Under the pieces are notes generated by a model that was given only the letters and a program-made list of their open reading frames with translations, searched no databases and was not told the origin of the DNA. Of a stretch of DNA of 64,000 nt, positions 7,829 to 16,914 are shown piece by piece. Numbering within the stretch: position 1 is the first letter of the stretch; each line of letters starts with the position of its first letter. A program made the translations under genes and the position numbers. Origin of the DNA: Bacteroidota bacterium (GTDB lineage: Bacteria > Bacteroidota > Bacteroidia > M30B66); NCBI GenBank assembly GCA_027483445.1, contig JAIXUS010000018.1, positions 186,001 to 250,000 of the forward strand, in the 5' to 3' direction.

Positions 7829-8199
7829 CAGATGATTGCCTGGTAGTCGGAGGCGTTGAGCAGACCTTCGCGGTTGTCGGAAGTGATGCGTACTTTAATC
7901 ATCCAGCCTTCGCCGTATGGGTCGGAATTCACCGTTTCGGGTGCGCCTTCGAGGGTCGAATTAAACTCGAGGATTTCGCCGGTGATCGGCATATACAGGT
8001 CCGACACGGTTTTCACCGCTTCTACGGTGCCAAAAACTTTACCGGCCTCAATGGTTTCGCCAACGGTATCTATTTCAACAAACACAATATCGCCCAGTTC
8101 GCCCTGTGCAAAGTCGGTAATGCCGATGGTAGCGATATCGCCATCAATTTTAATCCATTCGTGGTCTTTGGTGTAAAGGAGGTCTTGCGGAAAGTTCAT
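7828..8199 (-). CDS. gcvH: Glycine cleavage system H protein
   Basis: 123 residues, the usual length. GcvH carries the lipoyl arm that shuttles the aminomethyl group between the P, T and L proteins of the glycine cleavage system. The lipoylation site is VEAVKTVSDLYMP with Lys63, and the N-terminus YTKDHEW and C-terminal GWM.K segments are typical. An upstream in-frame extension to 8319 exists, but it runs through the promoter and the GC-rich repeat, so ATG at 8199 is chosen. It has its own promoter at 8218-8245 and is co-transcribed with the vanZ-like gene. The other gcv genes are not in this window. Confidence 0.96.
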   Translation of the reverse strand: MNFPQDLLYTKDHEWIKIDGDIATIGITDFAQGELGDIVFVEIDTVGETIEAGKVFGTVEAVKTVSDLYMPITGEILEFNSTLEGAPETVNSDPYGEGWMIKVRITSDNREGLLNASDYQAII

Positions 8200-8217
8200 G
8201 ACAGTTTTTTGAGGCCT

Positions 8218-8245
8218 CAAACCTAAGAAAAAAGCCGGTACACAA
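8218..8245 (-). promoter_or_regulatory. Bacteroidetes-type promoter of gcvH
   Basis: On the minus strand TTG (8245-8243) and a perfect TAGGTTTG (8225-8218) are spaced by 17 bases. The -7 element is 18 bases before the gcvH ATG. It lies between the gene and the repeat island, so gcvH has kept a promoter independent of sprA. Confidence 0.7.
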
Positions 8246-8267
8246 CAGTGAGTTTTGTAGGTTTTTC

Positions 8268-8475
8268 GGCGCCTGCCTCGCTGAGCACCACGGTACACTG
8301 AGACTGCCTCGCCGGGCACCGCGTGTTTCGCTCATACTCCCCAAAACAGAGCCGCCTCCGCGCTCCTTTCCGCTCACGTTCACCTACACACGCATTTCCC
8401 TCTCGCTCTTACTCCCACACTCACTCTGTTTTGCGGGGTATCCGCTGCACCCGCTTGCGCGAACGCTACGCATTC
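8268..8475 (-). repeat. GC-rich repeat, inverted copy (left arm of the sprA-gcvH island)
   Basis: Bases 8268-8323 are an imperfect inverted copy (56 versus 57 bases) of 8881-8937, sharing GGCGCCTGCCTCGCTG at one end and TCGCCGGGCACCGCG at the other. Next to it CCCCAAAACAGAG (8339-8351) pairs with CTCTGTTTTGCGGGG (8424-8438), enclosing a pyrimidine-rich loop of about 70 bases on the plus strand. The element reads on the minus strand and ends where the IS3 remnant begins. Nothing in it looks like a gene. Confidence 0.6.
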
Positions 8476-8481
8476 AGGCTG

Positions 8482-8583
8482 ACTAATGCCACTCTCGCGG
8501 AAAATATCAACCACTTTTACTCCTTTTTCATACTGATCCAGCATCGAAATGATTTGTTTCTCGGCAAATTTTCTCTTTCGCAT
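8482..8583 (-). pseudogene. Truncated IS3-type transposase OrfA, N-terminal 34 codons only
   Basis: From ATG at 8583 the minus strand encodes MRKRKFAEKQIISMLDQYEK and then GVKVVDIFRESGIS. This is the start of an IS3-family OrfA helix-turn-helix protein (pattern KxFTExQI..iL.e.e.G..v.di.re.GIS..tfy.W). Similarity stops at the end of the recognition helix, where the GC-rich repeat begins; the expected TFYxWKxKYGG continuation and all of OrfB are absent. It is therefore an inactive remnant. Confidence 0.75.
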
Positions 8584-8813
8584 ACGCTTTTTAAAGTAAG
8601 TTTTTTAAAATGTGGCTGTTTTGGGAGAAGGCTTTACCATTTCTTCGTTGAATTCATGCAGTTTAATTTTTCGTTAGCCTTCATCGCGGGCTCTACTTTG
8701 CTGCCTTGGGCTCTTATTGTATGTATTTCTGACCTTTTCAGAAGGCCTTGGTTAGCATAGCTTTTTTACCTGAAAATGAAGGCTAGCGGGTTTCGCTTTT
8801 CTCCCTTTCCCCC
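8584..8813. other. Gene-free part of the sprA-gcvH island with a possible diverged small repeat
   Basis: There is no supported coding region. Read on the minus strand, 8735-8660 shows GTCAGAA, CAA, CAAGGCAGCAA, AGC, TGAA and CT in the same order as the core of the 2088-2323 element, suggesting a decayed second copy. The rest is low-information sequence upstream of the transposase remnant. It could include the old IS end, but I cannot define one. Confidence 0.3.
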
Positions 8814-8938
8814 GGTTTTGCGCCAGCGACAGCAGCCGGCAGCGCCCGTGAGTGGAGCGAGCGGGACTAAAGGCGAATGGCGCGGTGCCCGGCGATACAG
8901 CCTAACATGTACCGGAAGACCCAGCGAGGCAGGCGCCC
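8814..8938 (+). repeat. GC-rich structured intergenic repeat, copy near the 3' end of sprA
   Basis: 125 bases that align along their length with 60384-60506. Shared blocks in order are GG.TTTGCGCCA, GCCGG.AGC, GGAGCGA, CGGGA, AAAGGCGAA, TGCCCG.CGAT and a GGCAGGCGCCC tail. The last 57 bases are also present inverted at 8268-8323. The paired GCGCCA and GGCGCC ends suggest a folded unit. It begins 80 bases past the sprA stop, in the opposite orientation to sprA. Confidence 0.6.
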
Positions 8939-9017
8939 TAAAGAAAAGGTTGAAGGCAAGGTTCGATTTTAGCACGCCTGGAATGCTCCAAGCCCTGAAA
9001 ATGGTGGCTTTGTGCGT

Positions 9018-12000
9018 TTACTGGTTGAGTGTAAAGCGCAGGCTGATTCCGAAGTTGGTGTTCGAATTGGGGAACTGGTTGGAGATGAATGGGGTGTTCA
9101 TGATGCGGTCGAAGAACAGGCGCACGGTAACGCGCTGATTCACCACATAGTCGGCCGAAATCTTGATGGAAATGTTGCGTTGACCGGCTGAGAGGATTGG
9201 GTCGAAGAGTGTTTGTCCTTCGATGGGCACACGGCGCACCACGGTTTTGTTGGTACGGATGGAAACATCGGCGCGGCAATTGAGGTCGCTCTTGATTTTC
9301 TTCCCGGAGCCCTGAATGGTGAATGGCAACTCGAAGTTTTTCACAATATAACCGGTTCCAATCGTGATTTCACGGCCGGTAACTTCGGTAATCTGTGAGT
9401 TTTGCAAACTGAGTGAAAGGTCGCGGTTGCGGCGGAATTCCACCTTGGTAATGAGGCTATTCTTCCAGGTCATATCGATGTTCAGCAATGGACCAAATTG
9501 CTCAGAAATCGAGGCCATGAGAATGTTGAGTTGTGGAATAACGTTGCCGGTCGGGTCGATGGCATTCGGATCCTGAAGCGCCAGCAAATTCGTGGTGAAT
9601 GAGCCCACATTGAAGGTTGAGCGGAAGCCGTGGCCGAGTGAAATCGATTTGAAGTACTTTTTAAAGAACGGGATTTTGGTGAGTCCGTCGTAGGTAATTC
9701 GCCAGTTGGGTCGCGGAATGCGTTGGAATAAGGTTAAGTCTTGCTCAAACGGGTCGGTTCCGGTGTAGGTGGAAATGAACGAGAGCAGCATTACATCTTG
9801 CTGGGTGCTTCCGAAGCCAACAGGATAGCCCGTTAATGGGTCGATGCTGTTGGTGCTGAGTCGTGTGGCGATTGTCCGGCGGTTTTGCAGGAAGCGGTCG
9901 AAGTCGCCCGAACTGTGCAGGCGGTTATCGAGTCGCCCAAAGGCTGTTCCCCAGGTGTTTGTAGATACAGAGAAGGTTCCGGTTTTTAAGGTACTTACTT
10001 CCTCAAACACATCGGTAGCCGCGTTGTATTTGTAGATGGTGGTGAAGTTTTCGGTGTAGTTCCGGTTACCATTGAGGGTAATGCGCATGCCCGGCACCGG
10101 TTCTAATGTCGCGTTCCAGGTGAGGTTTTGGGCAGTCGATTTGGTGAAAGCGTTATTGAAGCTGGTATCGCGGGTGAGGGCACCTCGTTGAACCATGAGG
10201 CTGCGAATATCTGACTGGTCGCCAAAGAGGAAGCCAACGGTTGGGGTTCGACTTTCCCAATCGCGACCAACGTATCGGCTGTTTTCGGTGAAGCCCGGCA
10301 AAACAGTACCGTTTGTTTCGGTGTAGGTAACAGAGCCGTTTTTCAGCATCATCAACACCTTTGCGGTTTGTTCCAAGGCGAGGCTGAATGGCGTTTCCTT
10401 CTTTTTGGTAGAATCTTTCTTCGCGTCTTTTTTCGCCTTTGGATCTTTCGGTGCGTTAGGATCAGCGTCTTTCTTTGGGGCTGCTTTTTTCTGGGTTTTT
10501 TGACCCGGCTTCTTTTGGTTGATGCGCTTCAGGTAAGGAATTTTGTTGTAGAGCTGAACAAAATTCGCCTGGGCGCTCATGTTGATGTTGGCTGAGTTCG
10601 AAATGGAGTTTCCGAAGGGGTTCGCAGCAAATTTATCAGGGTCAACCGGATCGCGAACCAATGGCGCGGCAACCCAACTGTAGGTTGAGGCATAACCAAT
10701 GGTTCCGTTCATGAAGTTGATGAGCGGAATTTTTGAGAAGGGCACATTGTACGAGGCATTCATACTGTGCTGGTAATTCGTATTTCGGCCACCGCGACGC
10801 AGGTTGCGGATCACAGAATCGCGCTTGGATGCGGTGTTAATCTGACCGGGTTCTTCATCCACACGACTTTGATTGGTGGCGAGGAAGTCGATTTGGATGG
10901 ATTTGGTGAGCGGTAATTTGATGTCGTAGATCCGCTGCCAGGTAAAGGATTTAAAGTAGGTGGTGTCGATTTTCAACAGGGCTACATCAGAGGTATTGCG
11001 CAGTTTTTGGGCGTTGTAGTCGCGGGCAATGTCGGAACGGAACGCAATGCGTGATGGAACGGGGCTGATGTTGAAATCGCGAATCAGGTCGAAGGCTTTT
11101 GACTTACCGAGAAACTTCAGTTTTTTGAAAGGTTCGAAGCTCCAGGCTTTGGGCGAGTAGGTGTAGCCCAAGCCTACATCGTAATTTTTGGTGTAGTTAA
11201 ACTCTACCTGAGGGGTTCGCTGGAAGTTATCGGCGAAGGCGTAAGTAAGGTCGAAATTCTCGACGTTGTAGAATCGATTTTTGGTTTGCCCTTGCCCTTT
11301 GTTTTTCCGCACATTGGTAAAGTTGATGCTTCGTCGTCTTTGGTAGGTTTGGGAGAGATTTCTGAGAGAGTCCCGGGCGTTGTCGCTAATCTGGTAATCG
11401 AGTGCATCGCGGAAACGCACATCGGCATCGAGCGGATTGAACTGAGGGTTGCTGTAGATTTCTCCAAACTCATAGTACAGAGGAATGCTCAGGTTCCAGG
11501 TTTTGGGGAAGAATTTACCCAATTCGAGGTTTGTAATGATGCTGTATGCTGTGTTGTTATCGCGGCTTCGGTCGATGGGTTTCTTTTCGATAGAGCCGAA
11601 TCCGAAGGTGCTTCGGCTTCCGGCGAGGGCGATGGTTCCCAAATCGGCCAGTTTGGCTGTTACGCGCGCATTGGCGGCCCATCCACCCGGCTCGAAGTAT
11701 TCCGATACGCGTAATTCATTCATCCACACCTCCACGCAAGCCACAGCGCCATCATCAGGCCAGGGGTTAAACTCATCGTTTTGCGGATTGCGGATACCAA
11801 TCATGAGGGTTTTTACACCGCTGATTTGCGGTACTCCGACAACTGTAATTCGGTTGGCTGGCTGATCAGGGTCGAAGGCGTAGTAAGGATTGTTAATCTG
11901 AATGTTGGGATTTGATATCATCTCCCGATTTCGCTTAATCTTGGCTGCCGTGAGGGCTTCAAGGGCGAAGTCGAAGGCGTTGGCCCAAACCTGTTCGGGG

Positions 12001-15000
12001 TTGGTTGTGCCATCGGGTGTGCGTTTGAGCGGTATTTCGTATTCGTAATAGTTATTTACGAAGTCGGTACCCAATCGGATGAAGGCAGTAACCTGATTGT
12101 CGGGCCACTGATTGCCGTTCATCGATTCGGCATGTACTTCCATTTTAATGCGTTTGTAGGCCCGAACGTCGAGGTTGGTGTTTTTGTACACCGCGCGTGC
12201 TTCGCCGTCTTCGAGGTTACAAAGGCGGATTTGAAGCGACTGCTCGTTGAGCTGTTGCAGGTTGGTGGTAGTTACATCCACCTCACGACGAATTTGCGGA
12301 GGAAGCACATAGTTCACCGGAATCTTCTCGCCGTTTTCCTCAATGTTTACGGTCGAAACCTGGAAAGTGGTATTGAGGTCGTTGCCGATAAACAAACCGG
12401 GTTCTTTGAGGCTATACTCAAAGCGACGCCATTCGGCTCTAACCAATTCGAGGCGGGCCATGCGGGCCACTACCGGCTCGGAGAAGTTGTGGAAGAACAT
12501 CCGGATGAAACGGATTGAGCGGAAGTCGGAGATTGAACCTACCCTCGACGTGAAAGAGCGAATTGGAACGCGGAACTGATACCAGTCGACATTGATATCT
12601 TGCCCATTGCTCAACTTTCCTTTTCCGGGCACTTTATCGATGATGTAGTTCTGGCCCACCACCATGTCTTGAGGGCGCAGACTGATTTTGTATTGAAAAT
12701 AACTTTCCGCTACACTCAAAGTATTGTCGCGGTTGATGTCTTCGATGTTGGGCAGTGGATTGGCGGCTGTTGGGTACGATTCGATGGGGTCGTCGCCCAG
12801 TCTGGAGTTGCCTTCTAATCCGTTGTAGAGGGTGTAACGGGTAAGGATATCTGCTTCAGTAGCATCCCAAACTGCGGAGTTTCGGAAAAAGCGATAATCG
12901 TCGGCTGAGGGGTCGGCTTCAAACTCAGCGAATGCCTGAGGATTTAGCACGGTTTGCACCTGGCTGAGGTAATCCTGGAAGAATACTCTTTCAGAATCGC
13001 TCGGAAGGCCATCCATACCCACATCTTGTAAAGGCCTGCTTTCCGGAAGGTTGTCAAAAGCGTTTACAAGTGGTGGCGAAGTTGGGTACTTGCCCCAGGT
13101 GGTGTAGTTGTAATTGGTGTTGTCGGGAGTAATCGGAAGCCCGTTTTCAAAGCTTTGTTGACCGTCGCGCAATACATCTTCAGAGATGTTACCGATGTTC
13201 AGGTAAAAGTCGCCACCGGTTCCCGTATTGATGGCTGTTCCCGGTCCGAGGCCATCGGCAAAGGGATCCATCATCCAGAACTCGATGTAATCGATGTTGG
13301 CAGATTCAAAGTCGGTTGTTTCTACGCGACGCATAATACCGCCCCAGCGAGAACGTGGGTTTTTGAGGGATCCGTCGGCATTAAGCCCCGAAGAGTACTC
13401 TCCGCCTAAGATGTCGTAGTTGTATGGGCCGCGAATGTTTGGGTTAAAGTGGAGATCCAGCACAGGCATGATCTGAACCTGGCCATTTGGACGGGCTTTG
13501 TTGGGGAAAATTTCGGTTTCGATGATTTGCCTCATGAAGTTGTTCGACTGCATGGGAGAATCCTGAATGTGCTCGGGAGTGGTGTTTCCGTTTCGGGCAA
13601 ACAGAGGGTCGATGGTGTACCAGTTTAGCCTTGCGCGGTTGAAGTTGTAGGCGCGGTCGTTGAATAGATCGCCTTCCTTGAACAGGTTGCCTTGGCCGGC
13701 CGGAGTTGAAGCCAAGAACCAGTTACCAAAATTTCGGATATCGATGGTTGATTCTGCCCCTTCGAAGTCGTCGATGTAGGAAAGTCCATCACGGCCGATA
13801 ATTTTGGAGTGCCCCGGAATAAGCCGTGCCGTTTCCCAGTTGGCTGTTATGGTTGAAGTTTCCTTGGTAGAGTAGAAGGGAAGCTTGTCGACCATTCGGG
13901 TAAGCCAGCGTGAATCGCGCTTGATATTCCCGTTGAAACCAACTATTGTGTTCGAGATAGGTTCATCGCCAATATTAATCTTCTGGGTCATTGGGCGCTC
14001 AGTAAGGTTCATGATTGTGGCTCCGAGTCCGAAGTCCTTATCAATCATGTAATCGAAATGCGCCCCCATTAATCGCTTACTTTGAATGGCAAAGAGCGTA
14101 TTGGTTTCGAGAGAGATGTTAATGGGCGTTTGTGAATTGAGCAGCCCCTGGTTGATGATTCTCACGCGACCGAGCGCGTAATCAACGGTATAGTCGACGT
14201 TCTCGGTTAACGGCACACCACCGGCAGTAACGGCAACAGAGCCTTGTGGAACGTTCATCGCATTGAGCGAAATTTCCGAGCCAGAGGCCGATTGATATGA
14301 GCCTTGGAGGTAGAATCGGTTATGCTGAGCATCGAGCTGAGCTAACTGTTGAGTGGTAACATACAGCGAGTCGAAGGCATATTTGTTGGCCAACGCCAAT
14401 TCCTGCGGCAACTGAAACTTATTGCGGAGGTATCCCCTGAATGGTTCACGCATGGGGAAAATAATCCTGCCTTTGTCGGCCTGTATGGTTCGGCCTTCAA
14501 TGAAGTCGAAAAAGCCATCCGCTTGCGGGTCATTCTGATTATTCAGCTTATCGAGGTCGAACAGCTGTAAGAGTATTCGTCCGTTTACATTTTCCCCTTC
14601 GGGGATGACGTTCATGCGGACCGAGGTTTTTTCGTCCTGGTATAAAATGTTCAGCTTAAAGTTGTCTTTGCTAATTTGGAAGCCATTCAGGGAGTAGATG
14701 TTTTTCATCATCAGATCCCAGATCGGCTTGCGGGTGAACACCTGCGTGCTCTTGAGGAGCTTCAATACAAGTGAGCCTGTTCCCTGAATATCGGTAGAGA
14801 ATTCACCCACCTGATACACTTGCTGCCCCTGGCTGGTATTAACGGTGTACTGGAAGGCCACAGCGAGCACCTCATCCGCGTTCAGCGACTGATTTAAAGA
14901 GACATACCCCAAAAGTGGATTTAAGGTATATTCTGTTGGATTGAGGAGTCGGGCGTTTTGGAGGAATTCGAAGTCGATGGCCGGCACCATTTGCGGGGTA

Positions 15001-16292
15001 AAGCTGCCGGGATTGCTGAGTACGTCGTTGGTTTGGTCGCGGAAATTGGGGTGCAATGCGATGAGCTGACTCGGCTGGAGGTTGTTGTTTTCGTTTCGCG
15101 GAAAGAGCACGGCGCCGGGCTGTTGAGCGGTATAGGTAGCAGTGCCGTTGTTAAAATAAGCCGGGTTCGATTCGCCGAGGTCGGAGAAACCAGCGATATT
15201 TCTCACATTGGTCGTCGCGTAAGTACGGTTGGTGATGTACACTTCAACGCGGGTTACGTTAAATGGCGAAGTCACGTTTGGAAGCGTGGCCATTGAAGCG
15301 TCGTAGCGGTCTTTAAACCACTGCGATAGGAAGAAGTGTCGGTTTGCATCGTAGGCTGATGCCGAAATATCGAATTGCTGGGCTTGAGCACCGCCCTGAA
15401 CGGTAATATTTTTTCGGTCGCCTTGTTGCTGGGAGAAAATGGTCGTGGCGGTGAGGCGGCCGAATTTGAGCTTACTTTTTACCCCCATCAAACTTTGCGA
15501 GCCCGTAATGAGTGTTCCGGTGAGTGGGAGATTTACGTTACCGGCTTCGAGCAATTGGATGATTTCGTCTTCTTTGCCTTCGTATTTGAGGTTAACCCGG
15601 TTGTCGAAGTTAAAGCCGGTTTCGGTGTTGTAGTTGGTTTGGAGTTGAATTTTATCGCCGATTTTTCCAACGAGGTTCATTTGAATCTTCTGTTGGAAGT
15701 TGAACGCTCCAACACGCTGCTGGCGAATGGGGAGTGCAGGGTTTTGGGTTCTGACGAAGTTACCTCCGAAAATCAATTCTGCAGAGCCCTGCGGGCGGAT
15801 GTCGATTACATTAGACCCGAAAATTCCGGCGAAGGCCTCGCCCGGCACGATGATTTTGGGTTGAAATCCTTTTTGTTTGGTTACGTCATCACCGGCAATG
15901 CGGTCGCGCCAGTTTTTCCGAACGGCATCGTTGAAGTCTTTGTCGACAAACTCCTGGAAGGTGAGATAATCGGGAAAGCGGTAATTGAGGTTGCCTACTT
16001 TTTGGGTGAGGTCGAATTCGTTGGTTTCCGGGTTTAAATCGAAGTTGGTGGTGATGTTCTCCGGATTTTTAAGCAGTAACGGGCTTGGGTTAGGGTCGAG
16101 CGGGTCGAGGTTGTCATCATTGAACGGGAAAGGCAGGTCCGACAGCGAATCGGTATCGGTCGTATCGCCGGGCCCGCCGAAGGGGTGAGCAATACGCAAA
16201 ATGCCTACCGGTCTGCTGTTTGCGCTCCATACGAAGAGTACGAACAAGCAGGCAAATATGCTGAAGGAAAGGTATTTAGGTAGCGTATTCAA
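9018..16292 (-). CDS. sprA: SprA, outer-membrane translocon of the type IX secretion system
   Basis: 2424 residues, the usual size for SprA, which forms a very large single-chain beta-barrel through which T9SS cargo crosses the outer membrane; it is also needed for gliding motility in species that glide. A signal peptide (YLSFSIFACLFVLFVWSANS) is followed by the two repeated SprA N-terminal-type regions (SAELIFGGNFVRTQNPALPIRQQ, MNLVGKIGDKIQLQTNYNTE, IIGRDGLSYIDDFEGAE). The C-terminal third has alternating strands and ends in a barrel strand (FGISLRFTLNQ). A Lys-rich low-complexity insert lies at about residues 1927-1970 (bases about 10385-10510). It is third in the maeB-ruvA-sprA unit, 35 bases after ruvA. 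The cargo proteins at 30113 and 45530 carry matching sorting tails. Confidence 0.97.
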   Translation of the reverse strand: MNTLPKYLSFSIFACLFVLFVWSANSRPVGILRIAHPFGGPGDTTDTDSLSDLPFPFNDDNLDPLDPNPSPLLLKNPENITTNFDLNPETNEFDLTQKVGNLNYRFPDYLTFQEFVDKDFNDAVRKNWRDRIAGDDVTKQKGFQPKIIVPGEAFAGIFGSNVIDIRPQGSAELIFGGNFVRTQNPALPIRQQRVGAFNFQQKIQMNLVGKIGDKIQLQTNYNTETGFNFDNRVNLKYEGKEDEIIQLLEAGNVNLPLTGTLITGSQSLMGVKSKLKFGRLTATTIFSQQQGDRKNITVQGGAQAQQFDISASAYDANRHFFLSQWFKDRYDASMATLPNVTSPFNVTRVEVYITNRTYATTNVRNIAGFSDLGESNPAYFNNGTATYTAQQPGAVLFPRNENNNLQPSQLIALHPNFRDQTNDVLSNPGSFTPQMVPAIDFEFLQNARLLNPTEYTLNPLLGYVSLNQSLNADEVLAVAFQYTVNTSQGQQVYQVGEFSTDIQGTGSLVLKLLKSTQVFTRKPIWDLMMKNIYSLNGFQISKDNFKLNILYQDEKTSVRMNVIPEGENVNGRILLQLFDLDKLNNQNDPQADGFFDFIEGRTIQADKGRIIFPMREPFRGYLRNKFQLPQELALANKYAFDSLYVTTQQLAQLDAQHNRFYLQGSYQSASGSEISLNAMNVPQGSVAVTAGGVPLTENVDYTVDYALGRVRIINQGLLNSQTPINISLETNTLFAIQSKRLMGAHFDYMIDKDFGLGATIMNLTERPMTQKINIGDEPISNTIVGFNGNIKRDSRWLTRMVDKLPFYSTKETSTITANWETARLIPGHSKIIGRDGLSYIDDFEGAESTIDIRNFGNWFLASTPAGQGNLFKEGDLFNDRAYNFNRARLNWYTIDPLFARNGNTTPEHIQDSPMQSNNFMRQIIETEIFPNKARPNGQVQIMPVLDLHFNPNIRGPYNYDILGGEYSSGLNADGSLKNPRSRWGGIMRRVETTDFESANIDYIEFWMMDPFADGLGPGTAINTGTGGDFYLNIGNISEDVLRDGQQSFENGLPITPDNTNYNYTTWGKYPTSPPLVNAFDNLPESRPLQDVGMDGLPSDSERVFFQDYLSQVQTVLNPQAFAEFEADPSADDYRFFRNSAVWDATEADILTRYTLYNGLEGNSRLGDDPIESYPTAANPLPNIEDINRDNTLSVAESYFQYKISLRPQDMVVGQNYIIDKVPGKGKLSNGQDINVDWYQFRVPIRSFTSRVGSISDFRSIRFIRMFFHNFSEPVVARMARLELVRAEWRRFEYSLKEPGLFIGNDLNTTFQVSTVNIEENGEKIPVNYVLPPQIRREVDVTTTNLQQLNEQSLQIRLCNLEDGEARAVYKNTNLDVRAYKRIKMEVHAESMNGNQWPDNQVTAFIRLGTDFVNNYYEYEIPLKRTPDGTTNPEQVWANAFDFALEALTAAKIKRNREMISNPNIQINNPYYAFDPDQPANRITVVGVPQISGVKTLMIGIRNPQNDEFNPWPDDGAVACVEVWMNELRVSEYFEPGGWAANARVTAKLADLGTIALAGSRSTFGFGSIEKKPIDRSRDNNTAYSIITNLELGKFFPKTWNLSIPLYYEFGEIYSNPQFNPLDADVRFRDALDYQISDNARDSLRNLSQTYQRRRSINFTNVRKNKGQGQTKNRFYNVENFDLTYAFADNFQRTPQVEFNYTKNYDVGLGYTYSPKAWSFEPFKKLKFLGKSKAFDLIRDFNISPVPSRIAFRSDIARDYNAQKLRNTSDVALLKIDTTYFKSFTWQRIYDIKLPLTKSIQIDFLATNQSRVDEEPGQINTASKRDSVIRNLRRGGRNTNYQHSMNASYNVPFSKIPLINFMNGTIGYASTYSWVAAPLVRDPVDPDKFAANPFGNSISNSANINMSAQANFVQLYNKIPYLKRINQKKPGQKTQKKAAPKKDADPNAPKDPKAKKDAKKDSTKKKETPFSLALEQTAKVLMMLKNGSVTYTETNGTVLPGFTENSRYVGRDWESRTPTVGFLFGDQSDIRSLMVQRGALTRDTSFNNAFTKSTAQNLTWNATLEPVPGMRITLNGNRNYTENFTTIYKYNAATDVFEEVSTLKTGTFSVSTNTWGTAFGRLDNRLHSSGDFDRFLQNRRTIATRLSTNSIDPLTGYPVGFGSTQQDVMLLSFISTYTGTDPFEQDLTLFQRIPRPNWRITYDGLTKIPFFKKYFKSISLGHGFRSTFNVGSFTTNLLALQDPNAIDPTGNVIPQLNILMASISEQFGPLLNIDMTWKNSLITKVEFRRNRDLSLSLQNSQITEVTGREITIGTGYIVKNFELPFTIQGSGKKIKSDLNCRADVSIRTNKTVVRRVPIEGQTLFDPILSAGQRNISIKISADYVVNQRVTVRLFFDRIMNTPFISNQFPNSNTNFGISLRFTLNQ

Positions 16293-16327
16293 TCAGTAAC
16301 CTTCAAATTTAAGACTCCCTTTGTACG

Positions 16328-16912
16328 TCAGATCACTTTTAAGGTTTGCTTAATCAGGGCTTCCACAGTGAGTGTGTCACTGCCGGAGCTGAGCACCTTT
16401 TGAAGCGCTTTCTCTGCAACGTTCTTAGGAAATCCTAACAAAGACAGAGCAGTTAACGCTTCCTGACGGATAGTATTGTGTGTGCCTGCAAAAAGATCCG
16501 GACTCATATTTTCCTTATCGATTTTCCCTTTCAGGTCGATAATGATTCGTTGAGCGGTTTTTTCACCAATTCCTTTAACAGCCTTTAAGGTGGCAACCTG
16601 GTTGTTGAACACAGCTTCGGCAATTTCTGTAGCGCTGAGCGAAGATAGAATCATCCTTGCAGTTGAGGCGCCTACGCCCGATACATTTATCAACAGTCTG
16701 AAGGTTTCGCGCTCAGCCCTGTTGAAAAAGCCGAAAAGTTGATGCGCATCTTCTCTAATTGCTTGGTGTACAAAGAGTTTACACAACTCCTGATTTCCAA
16801 TCTGGCTGAAAGTAGTGAGCGAAATATGCAGAAGGTAGCCCACTCCTCCACAGTCAATTACAGCATAAGTCGGGGTCTTTTCGACCAGTTTTCCTTCAAT
16901 ATAGTCGAACAT
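16328..16912 (-). CDS. ruvA: Holliday junction branch migration complex subunit RuvA
   Basis: 194 residues, the usual length. RuvA binds four-way junctions and loads the RuvB helicase for branch migration. The N-terminal OB-fold (MFDYIEGKLVEKTPTYAVIDCGGVGYLLHIS) is followed by two helix-hairpin-helix motifs, VSGVGASTARMIL at about residues 78-90 and VKGIGEKTAQRIIIDLKGK at about 113-131. A C-terminal three-helix RuvB-interacting domain (about 150-194) ends the protein. It begins 2 bases after the maeB stop and is followed by sprA, an order I recall as common in Bacteroidota although the functions are unrelated. Confidence 0.96.
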   Translation of the reverse strand: MFDYIEGKLVEKTPTYAVIDCGGVGYLLHISLTTFSQIGNQELCKLFVHQAIREDAHQLFGFFNRAERETFRLLINVSGVGASTARMILSSLSATEIAEAVFNNQVATLKAVKGIGEKTAQRIIIDLKGKIDKENMSPDLFAGTHNTIRQEALTALSLLGFPKNVAEKALQKVLSSGSDTLTVEALIKQTLKVI

Positions 16913-16914
16913 AC

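Noticed and set aside
8200-8319. Longer gcvH start through the repeat
   Set aside because: The extra 40 residues run through the promoter and the GC-rich element; family proteins begin at MNFP-like sequence.
8776-9138. 120-codon plus-strand open frame over the repeat and the sprA 3' end
   Set aside because: High GC drives the absence of stops; half of it is antisense to sprA and no family is visible.
15375-16037. 220-codon plus-strand open frame opposite sprA
   Set aside because: It is antisense to a well-supported gene with no homology signal.
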